Positions 1 to 6,587 of a stretch of 6,698 nucleotides of DNA are shown here, piece after piece. Each line of letters opens with the position of its first letter. The stretch's first letter is position 1. Origin of the DNA: Planctomycetaceae bacterium (GTDB lineage Bacteria; Planctomycetota; Planctomycetia; Pirellulales; Pirellulaceae); contig REEF01000184.1 of assembly GCA_007695205.1 (NCBI GenBank), positions 1 to 6,698 of the forward strand. Direction: 5' to 3'. The notes beneath the pieces were generated by a model. It was given only the letters and a program-made list of their open reading frames with translations, had not been told where the DNA came from and did not search any database. The translations under genes and the position numbers were made by a program.

Positions 1-44
1 GCGTCACCCATGCAAGGCTAACTTGATTGACAAGAAACTTCTGG

Positions 45-62
45 CCGGGTGCTTAGCACCGG
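45..62 (-). terminator. Hairpin just after the methyltransferase gene, possible terminator
   Basis: On the minus strand, six bases after the TGA of the methyltransferase, CCGGTGC and GCACCCGG pair around a TAA loop, giving seven base pairs with one bulged base. This is a stable stem in the right place for transcript termination or 3' end protection. The sequence that follows (CCAGAAGTTTCTTG) has no real run of T, so it is not a textbook intrinsic terminator. The rest of positions 1-67 shows no gene or other signal I can support. Confidence 0.4.
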
Positions 63-67
63 AATGT

Positions 68-751
68 TCACTCGAAGCCCTTGCCGGTTTTCTTCAAAAT
101 GAAGACCGTATCAGAGATTTGGTTGTCCAGCTTCAGCGGATGATCGATCTCGTACCAGAAATCGTAAACGTCGCACAGATGCAGTGTGGGCACGCGGTCC
201 AGCAATCGGCGGAATTGGCGAGCTGTGTACATGCGAAAGGGGAAATCGTGACGTAGACGCACGGTCCGCGTGCCGCTGCGGACCAGCAAACAGACGCGGA
301 GCGTCTCGATGCGGCGGCGACGGTCGGTGTCCAGCACGCGCAGGGTGACGGTGACTTTCGTTCGACCATGCTGTTGGGTCCAACGTTCCGTACACTCCGG
401 GTCGGCGTCCGGGGGCAGCAGATGAAAACCCAGGATGTAGATACCGCCGGGCCGCAAGGCGTCCGAAACACATTGCAAGTGTCGGCGAGCCGAGTCTTCG
501 GTCAGCAGGTGCCGGAACCCGTCGAACGTACAGTAGGCTGCGTCGACCGGTGAATCCACCTGAAAATCGGCCATGTCCGCTGGGAACAGATCGGCAGCCA
601 GCTTGCGACGAACCAGTCGGCGACGCGCGTAGTTCAAGCTCGGTTGGCTCAAGTCCAAGCCGGTCACGTGATGACCTCGTGCGGCCAGTTCCGCCACCAG
701 ACGGCCGGTACCGCACGCCGGTTCGAGCAATCTTTGCACGGGAAAGTTCAC
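68..751 (-). CDS. Class I SAM-dependent methyltransferase (start uncertain, N-terminus probably longer)
   Basis: The product is a Rossmann-fold methyltransferase that would transfer a methyl group from S-adenosylmethionine to an unknown substrate, probably in the cytoplasm. Motif I, the SAM-binding loop, is seen as LLEPACGTGRL at residues 8-18 of this GTG-started form. The acidic end of strand 2 is seen as VTGLDLS at residues 29-35. A later segment reads DALRPGGIYILG, the usual post-motif strand. The C-terminus ends in VFILKK, like many family members. The GTG at 751 is the first usual start codon in frame, but it would begin only seven residues before motif I and remove the first helix of the fold. 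The frame stays open and protein-like up to 949 (see the separate entry), so the real product is probably about 270 residues. It follows the dehydratase gene on the same strand and may be cotranscribed with it. The substrate cannot be told from sequence. Confidence 0.85.
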   Translation of the reverse strand: MNFPVQRLLEPACGTGRLVAELAARGHHVTGLDLSQPSLNYARRRLVRRKLAADLFPADMADFQVDSPVDAAYCTFDGFRHLLTEDSARRHLQCVSDALRPGGIYILGFHLLPPDADPECTERWTQQHGRTKVTVTLRVLDTDRRRRIETLRVCLLVRSGTRTVRLRHDFPFRMYTARQFRRLLDRVPTLHLCDVYDFWYEIDHPLKLDNQISDTVFILKKTGKGFE

Positions 752-889
752 ATACTTCTTGCCAGCAGCCTCGATGAAATCCGCCTCCAGCCGCGTCTCC
801 GATCGAAACGCGATGTCGTAGTACTGCGGATAGTCGTACCAATCGGCTTGTAGGGTACCGGAGCGGCAGGGCGAGGTTTTGCTGATGAT
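752..889 (-). other. In-frame N-terminal extension of the methyltransferase lacking a canonical start codon
   Basis: Reading the minus strand in the methyltransferase frame gives coding-like protein directly upstream of the GTG at 751. It includes DWYDYPQYYDIAFRSE and then LEADFIEAAGKKYV, which look like the N-terminal helices found before motif I in this family. No ATG, GTG or TTG occurs in this frame between 949 and 752. Two adjacent ATC codons lie at 889-887 and 886-884. A GGAAGG sequence at 899-894 sits 4 and 7 bases before them, which is Shine-Dalgarno-like spacing. A non-canonical ATC start, or a frameshift or assembly error between about 850 and 953, could explain the pattern. That this stretch is coding is fairly clear to me; where translation starts is not. 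Confidence 0.6.
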
Positions 890-949
890 GGCACCTTCCG
901 TATTGTCTTCGTGGCCACCACGACTGGGGACACGCTTCGTCCGGATGGT

Positions 950-2002
950 TCAACCAGCCGGTGCGGCGGCTTGAGCCTGTTGTTCACCTTCCAGAAGTTT
1001 TTCGGCCACTTCCAGCGGTTCGCCGGATGCAGTGCGTGCGACGTCGTACATGCCGAACAACCGCAGGGTGGCCAGCATGTCAGCCGGGTCGATCAGATCT
1101 TCGGCGACTTCCTGGAACCGATCGCCCAGATGCGCCAGGAACAGGTCGATTTCCGCCTGGAGCTGGTCGCCCACATGACTGGTGCCCCGGATGAACGCGC
1201 CTTCGGCTTCGGTGCCTTCCAGGACGGCCGTGTAGCGCAGTTGATCGCCGGGCAGCGCCGGGCGGTGAAACACGGCGCGATTCACCTTGGCTAACACGGT
1301 GCGATCGCGAAAGCCTCGATGGTCGTTCGCCAGGATGCCGCCGGCCCAGGCCATCCCTTCAATGATCAGCGATGGGGGCAGCATGGGAAACCCGGGTGGA
1401 TAATCGCTTAACGGTTCCTCTGACAGGCTCACGTTCTTGATCGCCGCCGACCGCTCGCCTCGAACGAACTCGACAAACCGATCGATCCACATCCAGCGCA
1501 TCGACAATCCGCTATGAGTCGGAACCTCGGGCGCGCCCGTCGCGACTCGTTCGAATTGCTCGCGGACTTTGCGTAAAACAAAGTCTCTGCTGGACGCTCG
1601 CTCGGGGTACTTGTCACCAAGCTCCCAGGTCTCGAGGATCAGCCGCCCGCTGACCACCGTGTTACCATCGACCTCGCCGCGAGCCATCAGGGTCGTCAAC
1701 GGACCGTCTTGCTTCTTGATGTCGGCCCGGATCTCCAGGTCTTGGTTCGGCTCCAAAAAACCGCTGAATTTGACGTTCCGCACCTCCTTCAGCGTCACCA
1801 TCGAATGAGCGAATTCGTCCGTTTTCCGGACCAGCCAGTGGGCGGCCTGGACCATCGCTTCGAGCATCAGCACGCCGGGCATGATGGGAAAGTTCGGGAA
1901 GTGATCCTCCAGGTAGCGTTCGGAGGCGTATAAACGTTTGGTGGCCTGGATGTGTTTTCCGGGATCCAGTTGCGTGATCCGATCCAGCAGACGACATCGC
2001 AT
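950..2002 (-). CDS. Double-hotdog FabZ/FabA-type 3-hydroxyacyl-ACP dehydratase-like protein
   Basis: The protein probably dehydrates a 3-hydroxyacyl thioester to the enoyl form in a fatty-acid or polyketide-like cycle. It has two hotdog domains in tandem, about residues 1-150 and 160-300, at 350 residues against about 150 for single-domain FabZ. The first carries the FabZ signature HFPNFPIMPGVLMLEAM, with His34, Pro42-Gly43 and Glu48 in the active-site positions. The second has the matching segment YPPGFPMLPPSLIIEGM at residues 201-217. There Tyr201 stands where His should be and Pro210 replaces Gly, while Glu215 is kept, so the second half is probably structural or substrate-binding. The tail (about 300-350) is Glu/Gln/Ala-rich. 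ATG 2002 is the only usual start, because a stop lies six codons upstream; no clear Shine-Dalgarno is seen. It is divergent from the FabG-like gene and precedes the methyltransferase. A non-enzymatic role or an acyl-CoA substrate cannot be excluded. Confidence 0.88.
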   Translation of the reverse strand: MRCRLLDRITQLDPGKHIQATKRLYASERYLEDHFPNFPIMPGVLMLEAMVQAAHWLVRKTDEFAHSMVTLKEVRNVKFSGFLEPNQDLEIRADIKKQDGPLTTLMARGEVDGNTVVSGRLILETWELGDKYPERASSRDFVLRKVREQFERVATGAPEVPTHSGLSMRWMWIDRFVEFVRGERSAAIKNVSLSEEPLSDYPPGFPMLPPSLIIEGMAWAGGILANDHRGFRDRTVLAKVNRAVFHRPALPGDQLRYTAVLEGTEAEGAFIRGTSHVGDQLQAEIDLFLAHLGDRFQEVAEDLIDPADMLATLRLFGMYDVARTASGEPLEVAEKLLEGEQQAQAAAPAG

Positions 2003-2280
2003 AAGGAAACACTCGGTTCAGGAGATTGACGGAACGTACTGGGGTGCACCTTGCCGATTGCAACGCCAGGCGCGGTACCCACGACTGGCGACCATTGTGG
2101 GATGTACCCCTGCCGCGTGCAAGGGGCGACACGCCAGCTTCGAGTCGCTTGAGCAGAGATTGACGTGAATCGCCATAAGCGTTACCTTTTACGCGAACGT
2201 GACACTGCCGCCGGGCATTCGGAAATGGTCGGTCCGGCGTTTTTCTTTCCCCCACTACCGACAATCATTCGGAAAGCAAC
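2003..2280. promoter_or_regulatory. Divergent intergenic region with several palindromes
   Basis: These 278 bp separate the dehydratase and reductase genes and must hold the promoters of both. I see no convincing gene in it. It contains the perfect palindrome GGTGCACC (2043-2050), an inverted pair CGCCAG/CTGGCG (2064-2069 and 2085-2090) with GGTACC between, a pair CCCCT/AGGGG (2107-2111 and 2122-2126), a pair CCTTGC/GCAAGG (2049-2054 and 2119-2124), and a direct repeat ACGCCAG (2063-2069 and 2131-2137). A possible plus-strand promoter is TTGACG (2160-2165), 17 bp before the weak -10-like TACCTT (2183-2188). All are visible patterns; none is tied to a known regulator. Confidence 0.45.
2158..2171. 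promoter_or_regulatory. Near-perfect 14-bp palindrome overlapping a possible -35 box
   Basis: GATTGACGTGAATC is symmetric at six of seven paired positions and covers the TTGACG that could serve as a -35 element for the reductase operon. A dimeric repressor bound here could control the plus-strand genes. The regulator is not in the window and this assignment is inference. Confidence 0.25.
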
Positions 2281-3060
2281 ATGACTACAGAGATTCCCAT
2301 GCCGACGGCCGTGTTTCCCGACTTGGAGGGCAAGCTTGTACTGATCACCGGCGCCGCCCGAGGGATCGGACGCGCGATCGCCGAAGAATTTGCGAAGCAG
2401 AAAAGCCACCTGATGCTGGTAGATTTAGACCCGAGCATCGAGCAGACCGCAACGGAAATCGCCGATACTTACGCAACCAAAACCGATTTCCGCATCGCCA
2501 ATGTCACCGATTCCGCTCAGGTCAAAGAAGTCATCGACCAAGCGGTCCAGCCGTACGGGAAACAACTGTATGTGTTGGTCAACAACGCAGGAATCACCCG
2601 CGACGGTGCCGCCATGCGGATGTCCGACGAGAACTGGGACGCGGTCATCTCGACCAACCTGACCGGCACGCACAATTTCTGCAAGTCCAGCATCCGCTAC
2701 CTGCGAAAGGCCGGCGGAGCCATCGTCAATATCAGCTCGATCAGCGGCCAAGTCGGCAATATCGGGCAAACGAACTACTGTGCCGCCAAAGGAGGGGTGA
2801 TTGCCTATACCAAGGCGTTGGCCATCGAGTATCCGGGTCTGCGGTGTACGGCGATCTGTCCCGGTTTCATCAACACGGACATGACGTCCCGATTACCGTC
2901 GGAAGTTTGGAAGTACGCGACCGCGAAGACCAAATTGAAGCGGGCTGGCGAGGCCTGGGAGATCGCGCAGGCCGTCGTGCGCAGTGCCAGTGCTTACGGA
3001 AACACCTACGCGCCGTGTGCCATCGTTACGGTAGCCGGCGGGATGGAACTGGGAGGCTGA
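2281..3060 (+). CDS. FabG-like short-chain dehydrogenase/reductase
   Basis: This 259-residue protein is a classical SDR, most like 3-oxoacyl-ACP reductase (FabG), which reduces a 3-ketoacyl thioester to the 3-hydroxyacyl form. The nucleotide-binding motif is TGAARGIG at residues 23-30 and NNAG lies at 101-104. The catalytic set is complete: Asn126, Ser153, Tyr166 and Lys170 (NYCAAKGG). PGFINTDM follows at 194-201. Asp48 at the end of strand 2 is usually a sign of NAD(H) rather than NADP(H) preference. The C-terminus (AGGMELGG) departs from the usual FabG ending. ATG 2281 is preceded by a weak GGAAAG; ATG 2299 (Met7) is an alternative start. It is divergent from the dehydratase, which would use its product, and is tightly followed by an unknown gene. 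A general alcohol dehydrogenase role is possible, but the context favours an acyl-chain pathway. Confidence 0.9.
   Translation: MTTEIPMPTAVFPDLEGKLVLITGAARGIGRAIAEEFAKQKSHLMLVDLDPSIEQTATEIADTYATKTDFRIANVTDSAQVKEVIDQAVQPYGKQLYVLVNNAGITRDGAAMRMSDENWDAVISTNLTGTHNFCKSSIRYLRKAGGAIVNISSISGQVGNIGQTNYCAAKGGVIAYTKALAIEYPGLRCTAICPGFINTDMTSRLPSEVWKYATAKTKLKRAGEAWEIAQAVVRSASAYGNTYAPCAIVTVAGGMELGG
3051..3056 (+). promoter_or_regulatory. Strong ribosome binding site inside the end of the reductase gene
   Basis: GGGAGG lies within the last codons of the reductase, seven bases before ATG 3064. It fixes the start of the following gene and suggests that its translation is coupled to that of the reductase. Confidence 0.75.
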
Positions 3061-3063
3061 GCT

Positions 3064-3681
3064 ATGGAGTTGGCAGAGGCGAGACAATCACTGGTCCGGG
3101 ATTTTGTGCTGGTCGCCAACCAGTCGAATGTCCCGCCGCTGAGCGACTATTTTGCCGAATACGTCAAGCCGGGCGGCGAGGTAGCGGCGGACGATTTTCG
3201 TCTGGTTCCGCTGACGCCGCCCTGCCTGCGGTTCCTGATGACCACATCCGATTGTCTGACCGATTGCATGTTCGAATTGCAGTCCCGATACCAGCAGTTC
3301 ATCCCCAGTGATTGGGGAGGGCACATGGAGAAGGGCTGGCGCGATCTGGCCGTCATCGGATTCAATATCGAACAGGGCCCGGTGCTGGAGATCGAAGAGA
3401 TCCAACCGACTACGGGCTATCCTGAGTGGGCTGAGCCGAAGTGGTGCGCGCTGGACTGGCCCCAACTCTTGATCCGAGCGGTGATCGAGTTCGGCCGAGC
3501 GTGCGGTGCTCGGGAAGTCCGCATGATCCCCGCCAGCCGTTACCCGCTGGGGCGCGACCAGCAAGATTCCGAAGCCATGCAAGCAGAACGAAAGCAGCGT
3601 TACGACGACAGCGCTCGGGCGCTGGGCTTTGATTACGACCCACAGGGCGATCAATTCACGCGGATGTTGAACGCCCATTGA
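3064..3681 (+). CDS. Uncharacterised protein coupled to the FabG-like reductase
   Basis: I do not recognise this 205-residue protein. It has no signal peptide or membrane segment and looks like a soluble cytoplasmic protein. Cys54, Cys64 and Cys68 lie in a hydrophobic stretch (about 50-72), followed by an aromatic Gly-rich part (SDWGGHMEKGW, 82-92). A beta-strand-like run EQGPVLEIEEIQPTTG ends at residue 118. The last third has a helix IRAVIEFGRACGAREVRMIP, then a charged stretch, then YDDSARALGFDYD. This last pattern resembles the second half of GNAT acyltransferases, where a helix, a strand and a Tyr-x-x-x-GF-like motif follow the CoA-binding loop. However, the usual Arg/Gln-x-x-Gly-x-Gly/Ala loop is not evident, so this is only a hint. 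The start is set by a strong ribosome binding site, three bases after the reductase stop, so the two genes form an operon and probably share a pathway. Its last 26 bases overlap the convergent nuclease gene. Confidence 0.85.
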   Translation: MELAEARQSLVRDFVLVANQSNVPPLSDYFAEYVKPGGEVAADDFRLVPLTPPCLRFLMTTSDCLTDCMFELQSRYQQFIPSDWGGHMEKGWRDLAVIGFNIEQGPVLEIEEIQPTTGYPEWAEPKWCALDWPQLLIRAVIEFGRACGAREVRMIPASRYPLGRDQQDSEAMQAERKQRYDDSARALGFDYDPQGDQFTRMLNAH

Positions 3682-6451
3682 TCTGCGGCCGGTCGAACAC
3701 GCTGTCCTGGCAGATCGGTGCGAAATCCTCGGCGAAATCGGGAGGCGGATCGGTAGGTGGCCAGAACTGTTGTTGTCGGACCGCCCGCACTACGGACCGC
3801 GCCACCTCGTCTGCCTGTTGGAGTTCCTGCAGCTTCCACGGAGCGAAAGAGACGCCGATGCTGCTCAGATCCCTGGGCAACAGCAAATAGCCCAACCGTA
3901 CCGGCTCAGACAGTCCCAAGCTGGCGACCAAGTGCCGGTAAAGTGGCAACTGCAGGTCGACCCATTGGCCGGATTTTCGGTGCACGGCGTCGGGGGTCCT
4001 CGCGGAATCCGAGGTCTTGTAGTCCAGGACAGCGACTTCCCCCGTATCGCGATGCACGTCGATGCGGTCGATCCGGCCGCGCAGCAGCATCGGCAGGTCG
4101 TCGACGAGGAATTCGACGCCCACCTGGTCGCGAGTTGGGACCTCGATGTGCCGGATGCGCCATCCCTGTTGGGCCCAACTCGCTTGGAATTCGGCGAACG
4201 TCTGCAGCCGCTGGCGTAGCTGTTCTACCTGGACACCCACCGCCGCCATCGGCCGCTGGCCGAACAACTCGGCCACTCGCTGGTCGCGCAGTTCTTCCAG
4301 CAATCGCCGGATCTGGTCGGGATCGGTCGCATCTCGGAGCGGGTCGTTCCCGAATCGATACATCACGTCGTGCATCAGGTTCCCGAACGCCGCACCGTCC
4401 AGTTCTTCCGCCCGATCATCCACCGGTCGCAACCCCAACACATGTCGCAGGTAGAAGCGATAGGGACAGGCCAGATAATCGCGAAAAGCCGTCACCCGCA
4501 TGGATTGGATCGGTTCGTCCAGCGGCACCGGTTGTGGGATAGGGAAATTCGGATTCCGCTGCCCTGCGGTCAACACGCCGGCCAGCGGCGGCAGTTCGTG
4601 GACCGGGGTCGGCGGCGCAAAGAACTTCAACGCGCGTTCCGCCAGCGTTTGCGGGTCGGTAGCGAACAGCAGGCGACTGGGAATCATCGGATCCCCGTCC
4701 AGATTTCGTCTCGTCACAATCGCTTGCAGATGCTGGCGTGTTGCCATCAGGACGCTCAGCGCGTAAGCATCCCGCGCGTATCGACGCTGATTATCCTGTA
4801 AGCCCAAGCGGCTGCGCAGTGCGTCCGGCAAAAAAAGATCCGCGTTGACCGACGACGGTACCAGGCCCTCGTTCAGTCCACAGACGATCAACGCCGGTGC
4901 ATCATCCAGAGCCAGTTCTAGCCAACCGGCCAGGTGGACAGCGCCCGCGTCGGTGGGCACCGGTAGCGAGTCGGATTGCAATTGATCCAGCACCAGTTGC
5001 AGCATATCGGCGGCCGGCAGCGATGGCATCAGCCGCTGGGGAATCGTCTCGATTTGCTCGTCCAGCACCTCCTGCAATCGACGCAAAACATGGATGACCA
5101 CCCGTTGCGATGCGTCCTGTTGATTCCAGTCCCGACCACCGTAGACCGCCGTGACCACCGATCGCAAGGGATCCGCCCACTGGATCATCGGACGAATCGA
5201 TGAATCAAACTCGTGCAGGCAGTGTTGGATTTTCGAGTAGGCGTAGGCCACCGATTGTCCGTAGGTATCGCGGGCCCAGCCGGTTCCCCATCGATCAGGA
5301 AGATGTCGACGGTAGTATTCGTCCAGATCATCCAGCCAGGTCGGCGCGACACCCTGCTGTTGCAGGTACTGGTCGATATCCGGATGCCGCACCAACGCCG
5401 CGAAATCCGTGTAGCCGCCCGATCGCAGATACGCCAGCACCGCAGCGATCAGACGGTACGGCGCGGTCCGGGACAGCGGTACTCCCCCGGCATATCGCGA
5501 CCGGATGCCGCATTGCTGTAACTGACGTTGGATCAGCGGTGCCGCGGTTTCATCGGCCAGTCCGATGGTGATCTCGTCGGCCCGATAACGGGCCTCGAAG
5601 CCAGCCAGGCAACGGGCCACTCGATCGGCCTGCTCCGTTGGTCCTTCGACCACGTGAACCGGATGATCCTGCAGATCGATCGTCACCGATTGCCAGGCAG
5701 ACGGAATCAGGCACCCGTGACGGTCGAAACGGTCATGCCAGGACTCGGGAGCAAACACCAGGGCGGTGACCCGGTCGGCCACCTGATCCAGCATCTTTCG
5801 CAGCAGCACCGTCAAGTCGGCGGCACCGACCAGGATCAGATCGTAATCGGTGTGGCATTCCCGTTGCTCGATCGCCACCTGACGTGCCATCTGGACATCC
5901 CATAACTCCAGGTGGTCCAGCATCCGCAGGTAGGCCTGTTGCAAGTCGTGCAAGACCGACCAGCGCGGCTTTTCAGGAAAACGCTCCATCTGCTGGGCTC
6001 GTTTCGCCACCTGCGCAAAATCCAGCCCATCGGCCGCCAATTCCTGATACAGCCGCCAAAGCAAACGTCCATATTCCAACCATCGCAGATCGTCGCCATC
6101 GGCTGGCGGAACCAGGATGCTCTGCAGCTTGTCGCGATCGCAGTCACGCAAGACGCGTGCCCATGCCAGTTGCTGGATCAGATCCGTCGCGAAAGGGCGC
6201 TGCGGCAGATAAAGTCGCTCGGGGACTCGACCCACCGTCTCGATCTGCGGCGGGGTGAGCCGAATCGAGCGTCGCTGGCTGGAATGGACCAGCAGCTCCA
6301 ATAGCCGTCGACCCGCTTGAGCCCCCGGCACCACGACCAATACCTGGGACAGATCCCATGCGGCTCCCAAGTGGTAGCGAACCGCCAGATAATCTGCAGC
6401 CAGCGGCAGGCTCGCATGGTCCAGTCCCAGGAACTTCCGTTCGATCGGCAT
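3656..6451 (-). CDS. AddB/RecB-like PD-(D/E)XK nuclease family protein
   Basis: This 931-residue protein resembles AddB-type subunits of helicase-nucleases that process double-strand DNA ends for recombination repair. The C-terminal nuclease domain (about 650-900) shows the RecB-family motifs: CPYRFYL at 662-668, His694 in FGNLMHDV, Asp795 in GRIDRID, Asp810-x-Lys812 in VLDYKTS, and Gln834 with Tyr838 in QLPLY. The centre has a helicase-like relic, LIVCGLNEGLVP at 521-532, as in UvrD/AddB folds. The N-terminus has VLVVVPGAQAGRRLLELL where helicase strands are expected, but no Walker A GxxGxGKT is seen, so ATP hydrolysis by this protein is unlikely. Only one Cys (914) is near the C-terminus, against the three that AddB usually uses with the CP(F/Y) Cys to hold a 4Fe-4S cluster. 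ATG 6451 is the first usual start after an upstream stop at 6478-6476; no clear Shine-Dalgarno is seen. No AddA/UvrD partner lies in the window. Confidence 0.88.
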   Translation of the reverse strand: MPIERKFLGLDHASLPLAADYLAVRYHLGAAWDLSQVLVVVPGAQAGRRLLELLVHSSQRRSIRLTPPQIETVGRVPERLYLPQRPFATDLIQQLAWARVLRDCDRDKLQSILVPPADGDDLRWLEYGRLLWRLYQELAADGLDFAQVAKRAQQMERFPEKPRWSVLHDLQQAYLRMLDHLELWDVQMARQVAIEQRECHTDYDLILVGAADLTVLLRKMLDQVADRVTALVFAPESWHDRFDRHGCLIPSAWQSVTIDLQDHPVHVVEGPTEQADRVARCLAGFEARYRADEITIGLADETAAPLIQRQLQQCGIRSRYAGGVPLSRTAPYRLIAAVLAYLRSGGYTDFAALVRHPDIDQYLQQQGVAPTWLDDLDEYYRRHLPDRWGTGWARDTYGQSVAYAYSKIQHCLHEFDSSIRPMIQWADPLRSVVTAVYGGRDWNQQDASQRVVIHVLRRLQEVLDEQIETIPQRLMPSLPAADMLQLVLDQLQSDSLPVPTDAGAVHLAGWLELALDDAPALIVCGLNEGLVPSSVNADLFLPDALRSRLGLQDNQRRYARDAYALSVLMATRQHLQAIVTRRNLDGDPMIPSRLLFATDPQTLAERALKFFAPPTPVHELPPLAGVLTAGQRNPNFPIPQPVPLDEPIQSMRVTAFRDYLACPYRFYLRHVLGLRPVDDRAEELDGAAFGNLMHDVMYRFGNDPLRDATDPDQIRRLLEELRDQRVAELFGQRPMAAVGVQVEQLRQRLQTFAEFQASWAQQGWRIRHIEVPTRDQVGVEFLVDDLPMLLRGRIDRIDVHRDTGEVAVLDYKTSDSARTPDAVHRKSGQWVDLQLPLYRHLVASLGLSEPVRLGYLLLPRDLSSIGVSFAPWKLQELQQADEVARSVVRAVRQQQFWPPTDPPPDFAEDFAPICQDSVFDRPQINGRSTSA

Positions 6452-6531
6452 ATCGGTCGGTTCGTTGAAGAACTTTCAAGGTCTTTGCAAAACGGCACGC
6501 TTCGAAAAGCGACAGTGCTCACCAAACATTC

Positions 6532-6552
6532 TTTGTATCTTGTTGGTACAAA
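6532..6552. repeat. Inverted repeat TTTGTA-N9-TACAAA upstream of csrA
   Basis: Two perfect 6-bp arms separated by nine bases lie about 50 bp upstream of the sigma-54-like element, on the upstream side of csrA. This is a plausible site for a dimeric DNA-binding protein, but AT-rich short arms can arise by chance. The position is compatible with an activator or a repressor of either flanking gene. Confidence 0.3.
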
Positions 6553-6587
6553 TCGAGTTACAACGATTCGGCAAAAGTCGTCGGGAT

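Noticed and set aside
23..256. Plus-strand open frame of 77 codons at the left edge
   Set aside because: It runs antisense to the end of the methyltransferase, whose C-terminus is well formed, and has no good ribosome binding site or recognisable domain.
111..953. Minus-strand open frame of 280 codons over the methyltransferase
   Set aside because: Low-complexity Arg/Ser/Pro-rich shadow of the methyltransferase frame. Its TTG start overlapping the dehydratase stop was considered as a methyltransferase start, but it would require a frameshift.
1662..2264. Minus-strand open frame of 200 codons spanning the start of the dehydratase and the intergenic region
   Set aside because: Shadow frame with skewed composition; the dehydratase frame carries the FabZ signature.
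2199..3311. Plus-strand open frame of 370 codons overlapping the reductase
   Set aside because: It is a different frame of the reductase gene, rich in Arg and Ser with no recognisable motifs, while the 2281-3060 frame has a complete SDR catalytic set.
3088..3678. Minus-strand open frame of 196 codons antisense to the unknown gene
   Set aside because: No ribosome binding site or motifs seen. The plus-strand frame has a strong ribosome binding site, operon spacing and more balanced protein composition.
3757..4542. Plus-strand open frame of 261 codons antisense to the nuclease
   Set aside because: Arg/Pro/Ser-rich composition typical of antisense frames in GC-rich genes, with no motif, and the opposite strand encodes a clear nuclease domain.
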